From positions 31,141-95,140 of the forward strand of contig JBPCPV010000056.1 in the NCBI GenBank assembly GCA_050998805.1: a stretch of DNA of 64,000 nt, read 5' to 3'. Source of the stretch: JAICKM01 sp050998805. Its GTDB lineage: Bacteria; Chloroflexota; Chloroflexia; QHBQ01; JAICKM01. The first letter of the stretch is position 1; each line of letters opens with the position of its first letter. Both the position numbers and the translations under genes were made by a program. The notes under the pieces are model-generated. The model was given only the letters and a program-made list of their open reading frames with translations, was not told where the DNA came from and made no database searches. This document shows positions 49,846 to 56,797 of this stretch, in pieces.

Positions 49846-50432
49846 GCGGCGTCTCCCAAGCTGGTTGTCCTGCCGCAGGCCGGGCAGGCGGCGTCGCCTT
49901 GACTACTGTCCGGTAAGCGCGTCCCGCACGGGCAGACATAGCCGACCAGCCGCGCCGGGTGCCCGACCACCAGCCCATAATCCGGCACGTCGCGCGTGAC
50001 CACCGCGCCCGCCGCGACCATCGCCCAGCGCCCGATTGTGACGCCCGGCAGGATGACCGCAGCTGCGCCGATTGACGCGCCCTTGCGGACGAGGGTCTCG
50101 CCGACGACCCAATCCGCGTCGCTTTTCAGCGATCCGTCGGGGTTGATCGCGCGGGGCAGCCTGTCGTTCGTGAAGACGGCGTGTGGGCCGACGAACACCC
50201 CGTCTTCGAGCGTGACGCCGTGGTAGACGCTCGCCCGATTCTGTATCTTGACGTTGCTGCCGATCTGCACACCGAAATCCACGTAAGCGCCCTTGCCGAC
50301 GATGCACCCCGTGCCCAGCCTCGCCCCCTCACGAATCTGCGCCTGGTGCCAGATCCGGCAACCGGGGCCGATCTCGGCGTCCGGGGAAACCTCTGCCGTC
50401 GGATGCACCCGCACCCCCTCTGCTAAAGCCAC
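49842..50432 (-). CDS. Left-handed beta-helix acetyltransferase (WbpD-like)
   Basis: 196 residues from GTG 50432. Hexapeptide repeats are visible ('GPGCRIWHQAQIREGARLGT', 'VQIGSNVKIQNRASVYHGVT', 'FTNDRLPRAIN' with the family His loop). This matches WbpD/WlbB N-acetyltransferases acting on UDP-3-amino uronates. After the helix a short Cys-containing tail (CPCGTRLP...CPACGR) looks like a zinc ribbon, uncommon in the family. It is first in an operon with the fused dehydrogenase and a glycosyltransferase. A TATAAT on the minus strand near 50484 precedes it. Confidence 0.9.
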   Translation of the reverse strand: MALAEGVRVHPTAEVSPDAEIGPGCRIWHQAQIREGARLGTGCIVGKGAYVDFGVQIGSNVKIQNRASVYHGVTLEDGVFVGPHAVFTNDRLPRAINPDGSLKSDADWVVGETLVRKGASIGAAAVILPGVTIGRWAMVAAGAVVTRDVPDYGLVVGHPARLVGYVCPCGTRLPDSSQGDAACPACGRTTSLGDAA

Positions 50433-50540
50433 CGCATTCTCTTTCTACGTCTGTTTGCCTGCTTAGCGAAATCCGCCCACCCATTATACCAGCCTTGACC
50501 CCTGCGCTGCAAAGAGTCATGGGCATGCAAGAGTTCACGT

Positions 50541-51266
50541 CTAGCCTTTGCCCGCCCGCAACATCGCCGCGTACTCGCTCGGCAACTCGCTGTTCTCGAT
50601 GGCCCGCGCTGCGGCTTCGATGTCATAGGCCACGCGCACGAACTCGACGCGCAGATCGGTTCCCTCCGCCGCCAGGGTGATGTAGCAGGCGCGCGGGTCG
50701 CCGTCCTTCGGCTTGCCGACACTCCCGGCGTTGACCACATGCCGGCCGCTCGGCAGTAGACGGTGATACGGGGTATGGGTGTGTCCGCAGACCAGCACCT
50801 CGGCGTCTGCGAAGTCCAGCAGGCGTTCGAGACTGCTTGCGGGCCGGTCCTCATACAGGTACTCGTTGACGCGCCGGGGGCTGCCGTGAACCAACCGGAC
50901 GCGCAGCTCGCCTAGATGTAGAGAGATGTCGGGCAGCAGGGCGCGCAGATATGCCTTGCCCTCAGCGGTCGTGTGTGCGTTGGTCCACGCAATCGAGCGT
51001 TTGCCGAGGGCTTCGGAGAGAGCATCTTTATAGGCGCACCCGCAATCGTCGCTCTCCTGCCCAACGCCGAGATCATAGTTGCCCATGATGGTAGGTGTTC
51101 CTGATGTTTGCAGAGTCGTGATGACCTCGTTGGGCCAGGTGCAATAGCCCACGAGGTCTCCCAAACAGTACCGCTCCCGCAGATCGCGCCTGTCCATGTC
51201 GGTGAGCACCGCCTCGAGCGCGGGTAGGTTGGCGTGAATGTCACCGTAGATTGCGATAGGGGGCAT
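50541..51266 (-). CDS. Calcineurin-like metallophosphoesterase (YfcE/MJ0936-like)
   Basis: 241 residues from ATG 51266 (AAAAGGAGACGA upstream). Metal-binding motifs are YGDIHAN (Asp9, His11), 'CLGDLVGY', 'IMGNYD' and 'VCGHTHTPYHRLLPSG'. This is a small stand-alone phosphodiesterase. It starts 13 bases after the aquaporin stop and so is probably the last gene of the arsenic operon, although no role in arsenic resistance is known for the family. Substrate unknown. Confidence 0.9.
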   Translation of the reverse strand: MPPIAIYGDIHANLPALEAVLTDMDRRDLRERYCLGDLVGYCTWPNEVITTLQTSGTPTIMGNYDLGVGQESDDCGCAYKDALSEALGKRSIAWTNAHTTAEGKAYLRALLPDISLHLGELRVRLVHGSPRRVNEYLYEDRPASSLERLLDFADAEVLVCGHTHTPYHRLLPSGRHVVNAGSVGKPKDGDPRACYITLAAEGTDLRVEFVRVAYDIEAAARAIENSELPSEYAAMLRAGKG

Positions 51267-51279
51267 TGGTCGTCTCCTT

Positions 51280-51963
51280 TTAGTTTGAGCCTCGCTCTTC
51301 CGGCAGGTTGAGAGGGGTACGCAAGAATTGGTAGAGACCGGCACCCAGGCAGGCACCGAGCAACGGCCCCAGCCAATAGACCCACTGGTCCTGCCAGACC
51401 CCGGCGATCAGCGCCGGCCCGAACGAGCGCGCCGGATTCATGGATGCGCCCGTCAGCGGCCCGCCCCAGAGCGCGTCCAGCGCCACAGTGGCACCGATCG
51501 CCAGCGCCGCGAGCTGACCCACTGCGCGGGTATCGGTGGCGACCGCAATGATCACAAACATCAGGACCGCCGTGAGCAGCACTTCGATGCCGCACGCCTG
51601 CCAGGTGTCGCAGCGGGGTAGGGTCGCGCCCAACTCGGCCACGGAGCCTATCAGCGCCCGCAGGGTCAGCGCGCCCGCCACGGCACCCAGCAGTTGGCTG
51701 CCTATGTAGACCGGGACGTCCCGCCACGGAAAGTGCCGCGTGAGGGCAAAGGCGAACGTCACCGCCGGGTTGAAATGCGCTCCCGACAGGTGCCCGGTCG
51801 CGGCGACCATGACCATGATGATCAGGCCAAAGGTGAGCGCCACCCCGACATGGGTGAGCGCCTGTGTCGTCGTATCCACCATGATCGCGCCGCACCCGGC
51901 CGTCACCAGGCCATATGTGCCCACGAGTTCCGCGCCGCCGCGTCGCCAGAGTGCTCCTGTCAT
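51280..51963 (-). CDS. Aquaporin (MIP family), arsenic-operon member
   Basis: 227 residues from ATG 51963, six membrane helices and two NPA boxes ('SGAHFNPAVTFAF' with Asn65, and 'TGASMNPARSFGP'). The residue before the second pore Arg (NPARSF) and the narrow-filter positions look like a water channel, but AqpS-type channels in ars operons carry arsenite out of the cell. Here it follows arsM and a Cys-rich micropeptide, so arsenite or methylarsenite movement is the likely role. Confidence 0.9.
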   Translation of the reverse strand: MTGALWRRGGAELVGTYGLVTAGCGAIMVDTTTQALTHVGVALTFGLIIMVMVAATGHLSGAHFNPAVTFAFALTRHFPWRDVPVYIGSQLLGAVAGALTLRALIGSVAELGATLPRCDTWQACGIEVLLTAVLMFVIIAVATDTRAVGQLAALAIGATVALDALWGGPLTGASMNPARSFGPALIAGVWQDQWVYWLGPLLGACLGAGLYQFLRTPLNLPEERGSN

Positions 51964-51986
51964 AGAGTTCCTTTCTCGATCCAATC

Positions 51987-52024
51987 CGGGGCCAAGACGC
52001 CCCAGCAACCAACGGGCTGCCAGG
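51987..52024 (-). other. Intercistronic hairpin before the aquaporin gene
   Basis: On the minus strand GACGCCC pairs with GGGCGTC around an inner GCAGCC/GGTTGC stem. It lies between the micropeptide stop and the aquaporin start and has no U-tract. It may limit read-through or protect the upstream mRNA, giving higher levels of arsM and micropeptide than of the aquaporin. Confidence 0.4.
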
Positions 52025-52042
52025 GCGTCGGAACTGTGGCTA

Positions 52043-52132
52043 TCAGCCGCAGCACCCGCACTCGCACGGACACGAGCAATCGCTGCCTGGCGGACACGGG
52101 CACGGACACGGACAATACTCCTTATTCACCAC
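52043..52132 (-). CDS. Cys-rich 29-residue micropeptide, candidate metallothionein-like arsenic binder
   Basis: 29 codons from GTG 52132 (a second GTG follows at 52129) to TGA at 52043. Ten Cys occur at positions 7, 9, 11, 13, 19, 21, 23, 25, 27 and 28, mostly as C-x-C, with Pro between ('YCPCPCPCPPGSDCSCPCEC'). The Shine-Dalgarno AGGAGGTGA lies 5 bases upstream, the best in the region. It sits 29 bases after arsM and before the aquaporin, in the same orientation. Size and Cys density (34%) resemble fungal and bacterial metallothioneins. No homologue is known to me. The alternating TGYCCG codons could also be low-complexity expansion, but the SD, start and location favour a real gene. Confidence 0.65.
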   Translation of the reverse strand: MVNKEYCPCPCPCPPGSDCSCPCECGCCG

Positions 52133-52137
52133 GGGAA

Positions 52138-52146
52138 TCACCTCCT
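52138..52146 (-). promoter_or_regulatory. Near-perfect Shine-Dalgarno of the micropeptide
   Basis: AGGAGGTGA on the minus strand, five bases before the first GTG. It is the main evidence that the short Cys-rich frame is translated. Confidence 0.75.
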
Positions 52147-52161
52147 TTCCCGACCCTCTGC

Positions 52162-53013
52162 TTAGGCGGCCGGCTTGGTCGCGCGGATGAAGGCGCTCAC
52201 GAAGAGGCCGTCGGCCTGCGCGGCTGCTTCGGCATCGCCGGCGACCGGGGCGCAGCATCCGGCATCGCCGGTCACATCGGCTGCCGAGTAGGTCCGCGTG
52301 ACCTCGATGCCGATGCCGGTGAAACCGACCTCGGCGAGCAGCGCCTTGTAGTCGTCTTCGTGCAGCGCCCCCGCGATGCAGCCCGTCCAGGCTTCCATGC
52401 TCCGCACGATCCAGTCGGGCGCAGAGCCGCGCGCCACCACATCCGACACCGCGAAGCGCCCGCCGGGTTTCAGCACCCGGAAGGCTTCCTGTAGCACCGG
52501 GCGCTTATCGGCGGCCAGGTTGATCACGCAGTTCGAGATCACCACATCCACCGTGTTGTCGGGCAGCGGAACCTGCTCGATGTAGCCTTTCAGGAACTTC
52601 ACATTCTCCACGCCTGCCTTCTCCCGGTTCTGCTCGGCGAGGGCCAGCATCTCATCGGTCATGTCGAGGCCGTAGGCGAAGCCCGACGGCCCCACGCGCT
52701 TCGCCGAGAGCAGCACGTCGATCCCGCCGCCGCGGCCGAGATCCAGCACGGTTTCGCCGGGGTTCAGCCGCGCGAGCGCCGTCGGGTTGCCACAGCCCAG
52801 CGAGGCGAGCAAAGCCTCTGCGGGCACCTCGGCTGCCTCGGTCCCGGTGTACAGGTCCGCCGTGATCGGGTCGTCGGTCCCGGAGCAGCAGCCTGACGAG
52901 GAAGCGCCGCCGCAGCCGCCGTCGTTCGAGACCACCCGCAGCGCGGCCTGGCCGTATCGTTGCCGGACCTGCTCGCGCAGCTCCTGGCCCTTGTCCTCTG
53001 TTTTGTTTGTCAT
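52162..53013 (-). CDS. arsM: Arsenite S-adenosylmethionine methyltransferase
   Basis: 283 residues from ATG 53013 with AGGAGG. An N-terminal Cys patch ('GGCGGASSSGCCSG') is followed by the methyltransferase core and the three arsenic-binding Cys typical of ArsM: 'SLGCGNPTAL', 'VISNCVINL' and 'WTGCIAGAL'. A further CC lies near the end. It methylates As(III) to mono-, di- and trimethyl forms. Motif I reads DLGRGGGID, with Arg where ArsM proteins normally have Ser (DLGSGGG), next to the SAM pocket. It lies 58 bases downstream of arsR, same direction. Confidence 0.95.
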   Translation of the reverse strand: MTNKTEDKGQELREQVRQRYGQAALRVVSNDGGCGGASSSGCCSGTDDPITADLYTGTEAAEVPAEALLASLGCGNPTALARLNPGETVLDLGRGGGIDVLLSAKRVGPSGFAYGLDMTDEMLALAEQNREKAGVENVKFLKGYIEQVPLPDNTVDVVISNCVINLAADKRPVLQEAFRVLKPGGRFAVSDVVARGSAPDWIVRSMEAWTGCIAGALHEDDYKALLAEVGFTGIGIEVTRTYSAADVTGDAGCCAPVAGDAEAAAQADGLFVSAFIRATKPAA

Positions 53014-53071
53014 CGCGATCCTCCTAATATCGAAAACGGTCAATGTACGCCGCAAAAAAAAAGCGGCGGGG

Positions 53072-53461
53072 TCAAGCGGTACGAAGCCGCATTCTATCCT
53101 CGGAGCGGGAGGCGATCCCGTCGAGATAAGCCACGCTGCGCGCCAGAACCTCGCGGTCCAACGAGTAGTAGACCCAAAGGCCGCGTTTCTCCCAGGTGAC
53201 CAGCTTCGCCTCGCGGAGCACCCGCAGGTGATGGGAGATGGTGGGCTGCCCGAGCGCGAAGTGCGGCACGATCTCGCAGACGCACAGCGGCTCCGCCAGA
53301 CCCGACAGCATCTCGACGATTTGCAGCCGCGTGGGATCGGACAGCGCCGCGAGCACCTGCACATGCTGCGCTGCGGCGGTCCCATTCACCTCGATAGGGG
53401 CCGGTGAGCAGCAGCCGTCGGCTTGTCGGCGTCGCGGTCCTCGTTGCTGTTTGGTGTCCAT
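53072..53461 (-). CDS. arsR: ArsR-family arsenic-responsive repressor
   Basis: 129 residues. Winged helix ('LAALSDPTRLQIVEMLSGLA', 'QPTISHHLRVLREAKLV') with the metal-sensing CVCE in helix 3 (C60, C62), as in E. coli-type ArsR. An extra CC pair near residues 17-18 ('ADGCCSP') resembles the third ligand region of other ArsR subtypes. Binding of As(III) should release it from the operator at 53480-53497. ATG 53461 has no Shine-Dalgarno and starts six bases after the -10 box, so the mRNA is probably leaderless. Confidence 0.94.
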   Translation of the reverse strand: MDTKQQRGPRRRQADGCCSPAPIEVNGTAAAQHVQVLAALSDPTRLQIVEMLSGLAEPLCVCEIVPHFALGQPTISHHLRVLREAKLVTWEKRGLWVYYSLDREVLARSVAYLDGIASRSEDRMRLRTA

Positions 53462-53467
53462 GCGGCT

Positions 53468-53497
53468 ATTATAGCACTATATTGACGAAAGTCAATA
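53468..53497 (-). promoter_or_regulatory. ars promoter and overlapping ArsR operator
   Basis: On the minus strand TTGACT (53490-53495), a 16-base spacer and TATAAT (53468-53473). A perfect 7-bp inverted repeat, TATTGAC-GAAA-GTCAATA (53480-53497), covers the -35 box. It is the expected form and position of an ArsR operator, so the repressor would block RNA polymerase and its own transcription. Confidence 0.85.
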
Positions 53498-53513
53498 CAT
53501 CTTTAGACCGATC

Positions 53514-53542
53514 TTGACAGCTGCCGGACGGCATGTTACAAC
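53514..53542 (+). promoter_or_regulatory. Promoter of the NrtR-like gene
   Basis: TTGACA (53514-53519), 17-base spacer, TACAAC (53537-53542), about 35 bases before ATG 53577. It is divergent from the ars promoter; the two -35 boxes are about 20 bases apart, so the regions could interfere. Confidence 0.6.
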
Positions 53543-53576
53543 GAGTTTAAGAACAACACTATGCGAGGAGCCGTCC

Positions 53577-54299
53577 ATGCCCGATGAAAACGCCGACAAC
53601 TACGACCCGTCGCGCTATCCCCGGCCCTCGGTCACCGTGGACCTGGTGATCCTGACGCTACAGGACGACGACCTGCGCGTGCTGCTCGTGCAGCGCAGGC
53701 AGTGGCCCTACGAGGGGATGTGGGCGCTGCCCGGCGGCTTCTTGCAGATAGACGAGGCGCTCCACGACACCGCCCGCCGCGAACTCGCCGAACAGACCGG
53801 CCTCGAAGGAGAGGACATCTACCTCGAGCAGCTCTACACCTTCGGCGACCCGAACCGCGACCCCCGCACCCGCGTGATCACCGTCGCCTACTTCGCGCTG
53901 GTGCCCGCCGACGTGAGCAAGCGGCTACACCCTGGCAGCGATGCGGCGGAGGTGCGCTGGTTCTCGGTCTACGATCTGCCGCAGCTCGCCTTCGACCACG
54001 CCGCCATCGTTGATGTGGCTCTCCGTCGGCTCCGCAGCAAGCTGGATTGGACGCCGATAGCCTTCCGCCTGCTGCCCGACCAGTTCACGATGAGCCGTCT
54101 CCGCAACGCTTACCAGATCATCTTGAACCGCACTCTCGACAAGCAGAACTTCAGCAAGAAGATGCTCCACAGCCGCGCCAAAGTGATCGAACCGGTCCCC
54201 AACGCGGTCGTGACCGGCCCACACCGCCCCGCCCAACTCTACCGCTTCGTGGAAGAAGGCCGCTATGAGTGGGGCGCGACTGCGGGCGAGCAGCCGTAG
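53577..54299 (+). CDS. Nudix-domain transcription regulator (NrtR-like)
   Basis: 240 residues from ATG 53577 (AGGAG upstream). The Nudix fold runs to residue ~150; its box ('GGFLQIDEALHDTARRELAE') ends in QTGL instead of E-x-GL, so hydrolase activity may be lost. A C-terminal winged helix ('RLRNAYQIILNRTLDKQNFS', then 'KKMLHSRAKVIEP') is the NrtR DNA-binding domain. NrtR represses NAD biosynthesis and salvage genes and responds to ADP-ribose. The next gene is a nicotinamidase-like hydrolase, which fits such a regulon. Confidence 0.88.
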   Translation: MPDENADNYDPSRYPRPSVTVDLVILTLQDDDLRVLLVQRRQWPYEGMWALPGGFLQIDEALHDTARRELAEQTGLEGEDIYLEQLYTFGDPNRDPRTRVITVAYFALVPADVSKRLHPGSDAAEVRWFSVYDLPQLAFDHAAIVDVALRRLRSKLDWTPIAFRLLPDQFTMSRLRNAYQIILNRTLDKQNFSKKMLHSRAKVIEPVPNAVVTGPHRPAQLYRFVEEGRYEWGATAGEQP

Positions 54300-54302
54300 G
54301 CC

Positions 54303-54371
54303 GAGTGTGGAGTGCGGAGTGCGGAATGCGGAATGGAGGAGATTCTTCGCTGCGCTCAGAATGACAGTGTT
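54303..54371. repeat. GCGGAGT/GCGGAAT heptamers plus 'ATTCTTCGCTGCGCTCAGAA' element
   Basis: 54303-54336 is a degenerate GCGGAGT/GCGGAAT heptamer array and 54339-54369 a copy of the dispersed element, in the same order as at 7309-7380. Further GGAATG-rich remnants reach 54410. The array starts right after the NrtR-like stop codon. Confidence 0.88.
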
Positions 54372-54433
54372 TAGGAATGCGCTCGGAATGAGGGTTTCGG
54401 TTGGAATGACGGTCTTAGAAGGAGGGGGGCAAA

Positions 54434-55195
54434 ATGGCTGCTAAGAAGGATGGGAGGCAGATGATCGCGGAGGCGGGGCTGTTCCTCGATTGGCTGGCTG
54501 AGTGGTACGACAGCCTGCCGAGCGCCGCCCTGAGCGAGGTGGTGCGCGAGCCGGAGAGGACGGCGGCGGTTTCAGTTGACATAATCAGCGGTTTCTGCTA
54601 TGAGGGGCCGTTGAGCGGCGAGCGGGTGGCGGGGATAGTCGAGCCGATCACCCGGCTGATGCGCGCGGCCCACGATGCCGGGGTGCGGCGCTTCGTGCTC
54701 ACGCAGGACACGCACGACCCCGACGCCCCGGAGTTCGCGCAGTGGGGCGCGCATTGCGTGCGCGGCACGTCGGAGGCGGCGACCGTGGAGGCGTTCAAGG
54801 CGCTGCCCTTCGCGTCGGAGTTCGTGGTCTACGAAAAGAACAGCATCAGCAGCGTCCACGGCACCGGCTTCGGTGCCTGGCTCGACGCCCCCGAGCAGGC
54901 CGCCGTGGACACGTTCATCGTAGTCGGCAACTGCACCGACCTCTGCACGTACCAGCTTGCGATGCACCTCAAGCTGCGGGCGAACGCGGCGGGGCGGCAG
55001 GTGCGCGTCGTCCTTCCCGAAGACTGCATCCAGACCTACGATATGCCGGTCGAGACCGCCCGGCAGCTAGGCGTCATGCCCCACGACGGCGACCTGACCC
55101 ACCTGATCTTTCTGTACAACATGGCGCTAAACGGCTGCGAGGTGGTGCGGACACTCGGCCTCGAGCGCGCTGTTGAGGGCGGAGACGCTCGGTGA
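54434..55195 (+). CDS. Nicotinamidase/isochorismatase-family hydrolase
   Basis: 253 residues from ATG 54434 (AAGGAGG upstream). The catalytic triad is visible: Asp49 in 'AAVSVDIISGFCYEG', Lys in 'VVYEKNSISSVHGTGF', and Cys171 in 'VGNCTDLCTYQLAMHLKLRA'. An N-terminal extension of ~40 residues precedes the core. Position after an NrtR-type regulator suggests nicotinamide deamidation in NAD salvage, though other amidase roles exist in the family. It overlaps the next gene by 4 bases (GTGA). Confidence 0.88.
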   Translation: MAAKKDGRQMIAEAGLFLDWLAEWYDSLPSAALSEVVREPERTAAVSVDIISGFCYEGPLSGERVAGIVEPITRLMRAAHDAGVRRFVLTQDTHDPDAPEFAQWGAHCVRGTSEAATVEAFKALPFASEFVVYEKNSISSVHGTGFGAWLDAPEQAAVDTFIVVGNCTDLCTYQLAMHLKLRANAAGRQVRVVLPEDCIQTYDMPVETARQLGVMPHDGDLTHLIFLYNMALNGCEVVRTLGLERAVEGGDAR

Positions 55196-56232
55196 AGCAG
55201 TCGCGCGACGCCTTTGCGAGCGGGGATGCGACAGTGGGAGCGGCTACGCCGGAGGCAGAGGTAACGGCTGCGCCGCTGGCAGCGCTGACGGAGACATCAT
55301 CCGCGCGGACATTGGCGTACCTCCTGCTCGGCTTCGCGGTGGTGGTCTGGGGCGGCTCTTGGGTTGCGGCGCGCGCGCTCTTGGCACCGACCAACCCCGG
55401 CGACGCCACGTTGACGCCGACGACACTGGCGGCGCTGCGGTTTGTCATCGCGAGCGTACTCTTTGCGCCGCTGCTGCTGGCGCGATGGGCTGCGTCGCGG
55501 CGCAATCCTGCCCGTACTCGGCGTCTCAACCGTGGCGACCTGCTCCGTCTCTTGGGGCTGGGGCAGATCGGCATCTCGATCTACTTCTGGCTCCAATACA
55601 CCGGGGTCAGTCTGACGAACGCCGGGATCTCGTCGATCCTCGTCGTCGGCCTGACCCCGATCGCCACGGCGCTGGTTGCCCGGCGGCAATTGGGTGAGGC
55701 GCTGCGTCCCGCACACGGCGCGGCCCTCGCGCTCGGCTTGACCGGGATCGTCGTGGTGGCGATGCAGCGCGGCGCGGGGGTACAGATAGCGATCTCGCAG
55801 AGCTTCATTTTCGGCGCGCTTTGTCTGATTGCAAACGCCGCCCTTTTCGCGGTCTATTCGACGCTTGTGCGGGACTTCCGCAAGCGATTTGACCCTCTCA
55901 CGATGACTGCCGGCACCATAGCGGCGGGGGCACTGGGGCTGGCGGTGTTGGCTGCCGTCACCGGAGGGGGGGGAGCGATCGGCGAACTCTCCACGGGCCA
56001 GTGGGCGGCGGTGCTCTACCTCGCGCTCATCTGCTCGGTGCTGGCGTATCTTTGCTACAACCGGGCGCTCGCCATCCTCGAGGCCAGCCGCGCGGCAAGC
56101 TGGATCTACTTGGAACCGCCGATCGCGCTCGTCCTCGGCGCGGCGCTGCTCGGCGAGACGATTAGCGCCGCCCGCCTCATCGGCGGCGTCATCATCGCGG
56201 GGGCAGTCGTGGTCGTCAGCGGGGTTCGGTGA
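55192..56232 (+). CDS. EamA/DMT-family transporter
   Basis: 346 residues from GTG 55192. The first ~40 residues are polar, then ten hydrophobic helices in two EamA halves. The first starts 'YLLLGFAVVVWGGSWVAARA', and the second ends 'GETISAARLIGGVIIAGAVV'. 'ASWIYLEPPIALVLGAALLG' is the usual helix-9 block. These are metabolite or amino-acid exporters; the substrate cannot be told. Confidence 0.9.
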   Translation: MKQSRDAFASGDATVGAATPEAEVTAAPLAALTETSSARTLAYLLLGFAVVVWGGSWVAARALLAPTNPGDATLTPTTLAALRFVIASVLFAPLLLARWAASRRNPARTRRLNRGDLLRLLGLGQIGISIYFWLQYTGVSLTNAGISSILVVGLTPIATALVARRQLGEALRPAHGAALALGLTGIVVVAMQRGAGVQIAISQSFIFGALCLIANAALFAVYSTLVRDFRKRFDPLTMTAGTIAAGALGLAVLAAVTGGGGAIGELSTGQWAAVLYLALICSVLAYLCYNRALAILEASRAASWIYLEPPIALVLGAALLGETISAARLIGGVIIAGAVVVVSGVR

Positions 56233-56248
56233 AGCGTGCGGCATACGA

Positions 56249-56277
56249 TTGCCGACGCCGGACTTTTGCTGTATACT
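56249..56277 (+). promoter_or_regulatory. Promoter of the second Nudix gene; leaderless
   Basis: TTGCCG (56249-56254), 17-base spacer, TATACT (56272-56277). GTG 56285 lies seven bases after the -10 box. Confidence 0.65.
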
Positions 56278-56284
56278 GCTAACC

Positions 56285-56797
56285 GTGTGGTGGGATCGGT
56301 CGGAGGCGGTGAAGCGGCTCTTGCTGCGGGTCTGGCGGGTCATGCCGTTGCCGGGGCGGGCGCGCTCCATGCTCTACTGGCTCCTCGGCACCAAATATGC
56401 TGTCGGGGTGCAGGGGCTGGTCTTCGACGACGAGGGCAGGCTGCTGCTGCTGAGGCACACCTACAAGGCCAACTATCCGTGGGGCCTGCCCGGCGGCGGG
56501 ATGCAGCGCGGCGAGACCACGACCCAGGCGCTGCAACGGGAACTGCAAGAGGAGGCCGGACTGCACGTCAACCCGATGCGCCTACTGAGTGTGGAGACGC
56601 ACTCAAGCAGGGTGCTGATCGAGGTCTTCTACCTCTGCCGCGCGGGCGGCGGCGCGTTCCGGCCCAACGCCGAGATCAGCGACTACGGCTACTTCGCGCT
56701 CGACAAACTGCCCGCGGGAACCGAGCCCCGCCTACGCCGGATCATCGCCGCCTACGCCGCCGACGGGCTGTTGCCCCTAGTGAGTGAGGAGCCATGA
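56285..56797 (+). CDS. Nudix hydrolase
   Basis: 170 residues, taking GTG 56285. The longer frame from 56249 would start inside the promoter. The Nudix box G-x5-E-x7-RE-x2-EE-x-G is intact ('GGGMQRGETTTQALQRELQE', then EAGL). The sequence before it ('LLRHTYKANYPWGLPGGG') suits an NDP-sugar or nucleotide pyrophosphohydrolase, as do the neighbouring glycosyltransferases. Its stop overlaps the next start (ATGA). Confidence 0.88.
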   Translation: MWWDRSEAVKRLLLRVWRVMPLPGRARSMLYWLLGTKYAVGVQGLVFDDEGRLLLLRHTYKANYPWGLPGGGMQRGETTTQALQRELQEEAGLHVNPMRLLSVETHSSRVLIEVFYLCRAGGGAFRPNAEISDYGYFALDKLPAGTEPRLRRIIAAYAADGLLPLVSEEP

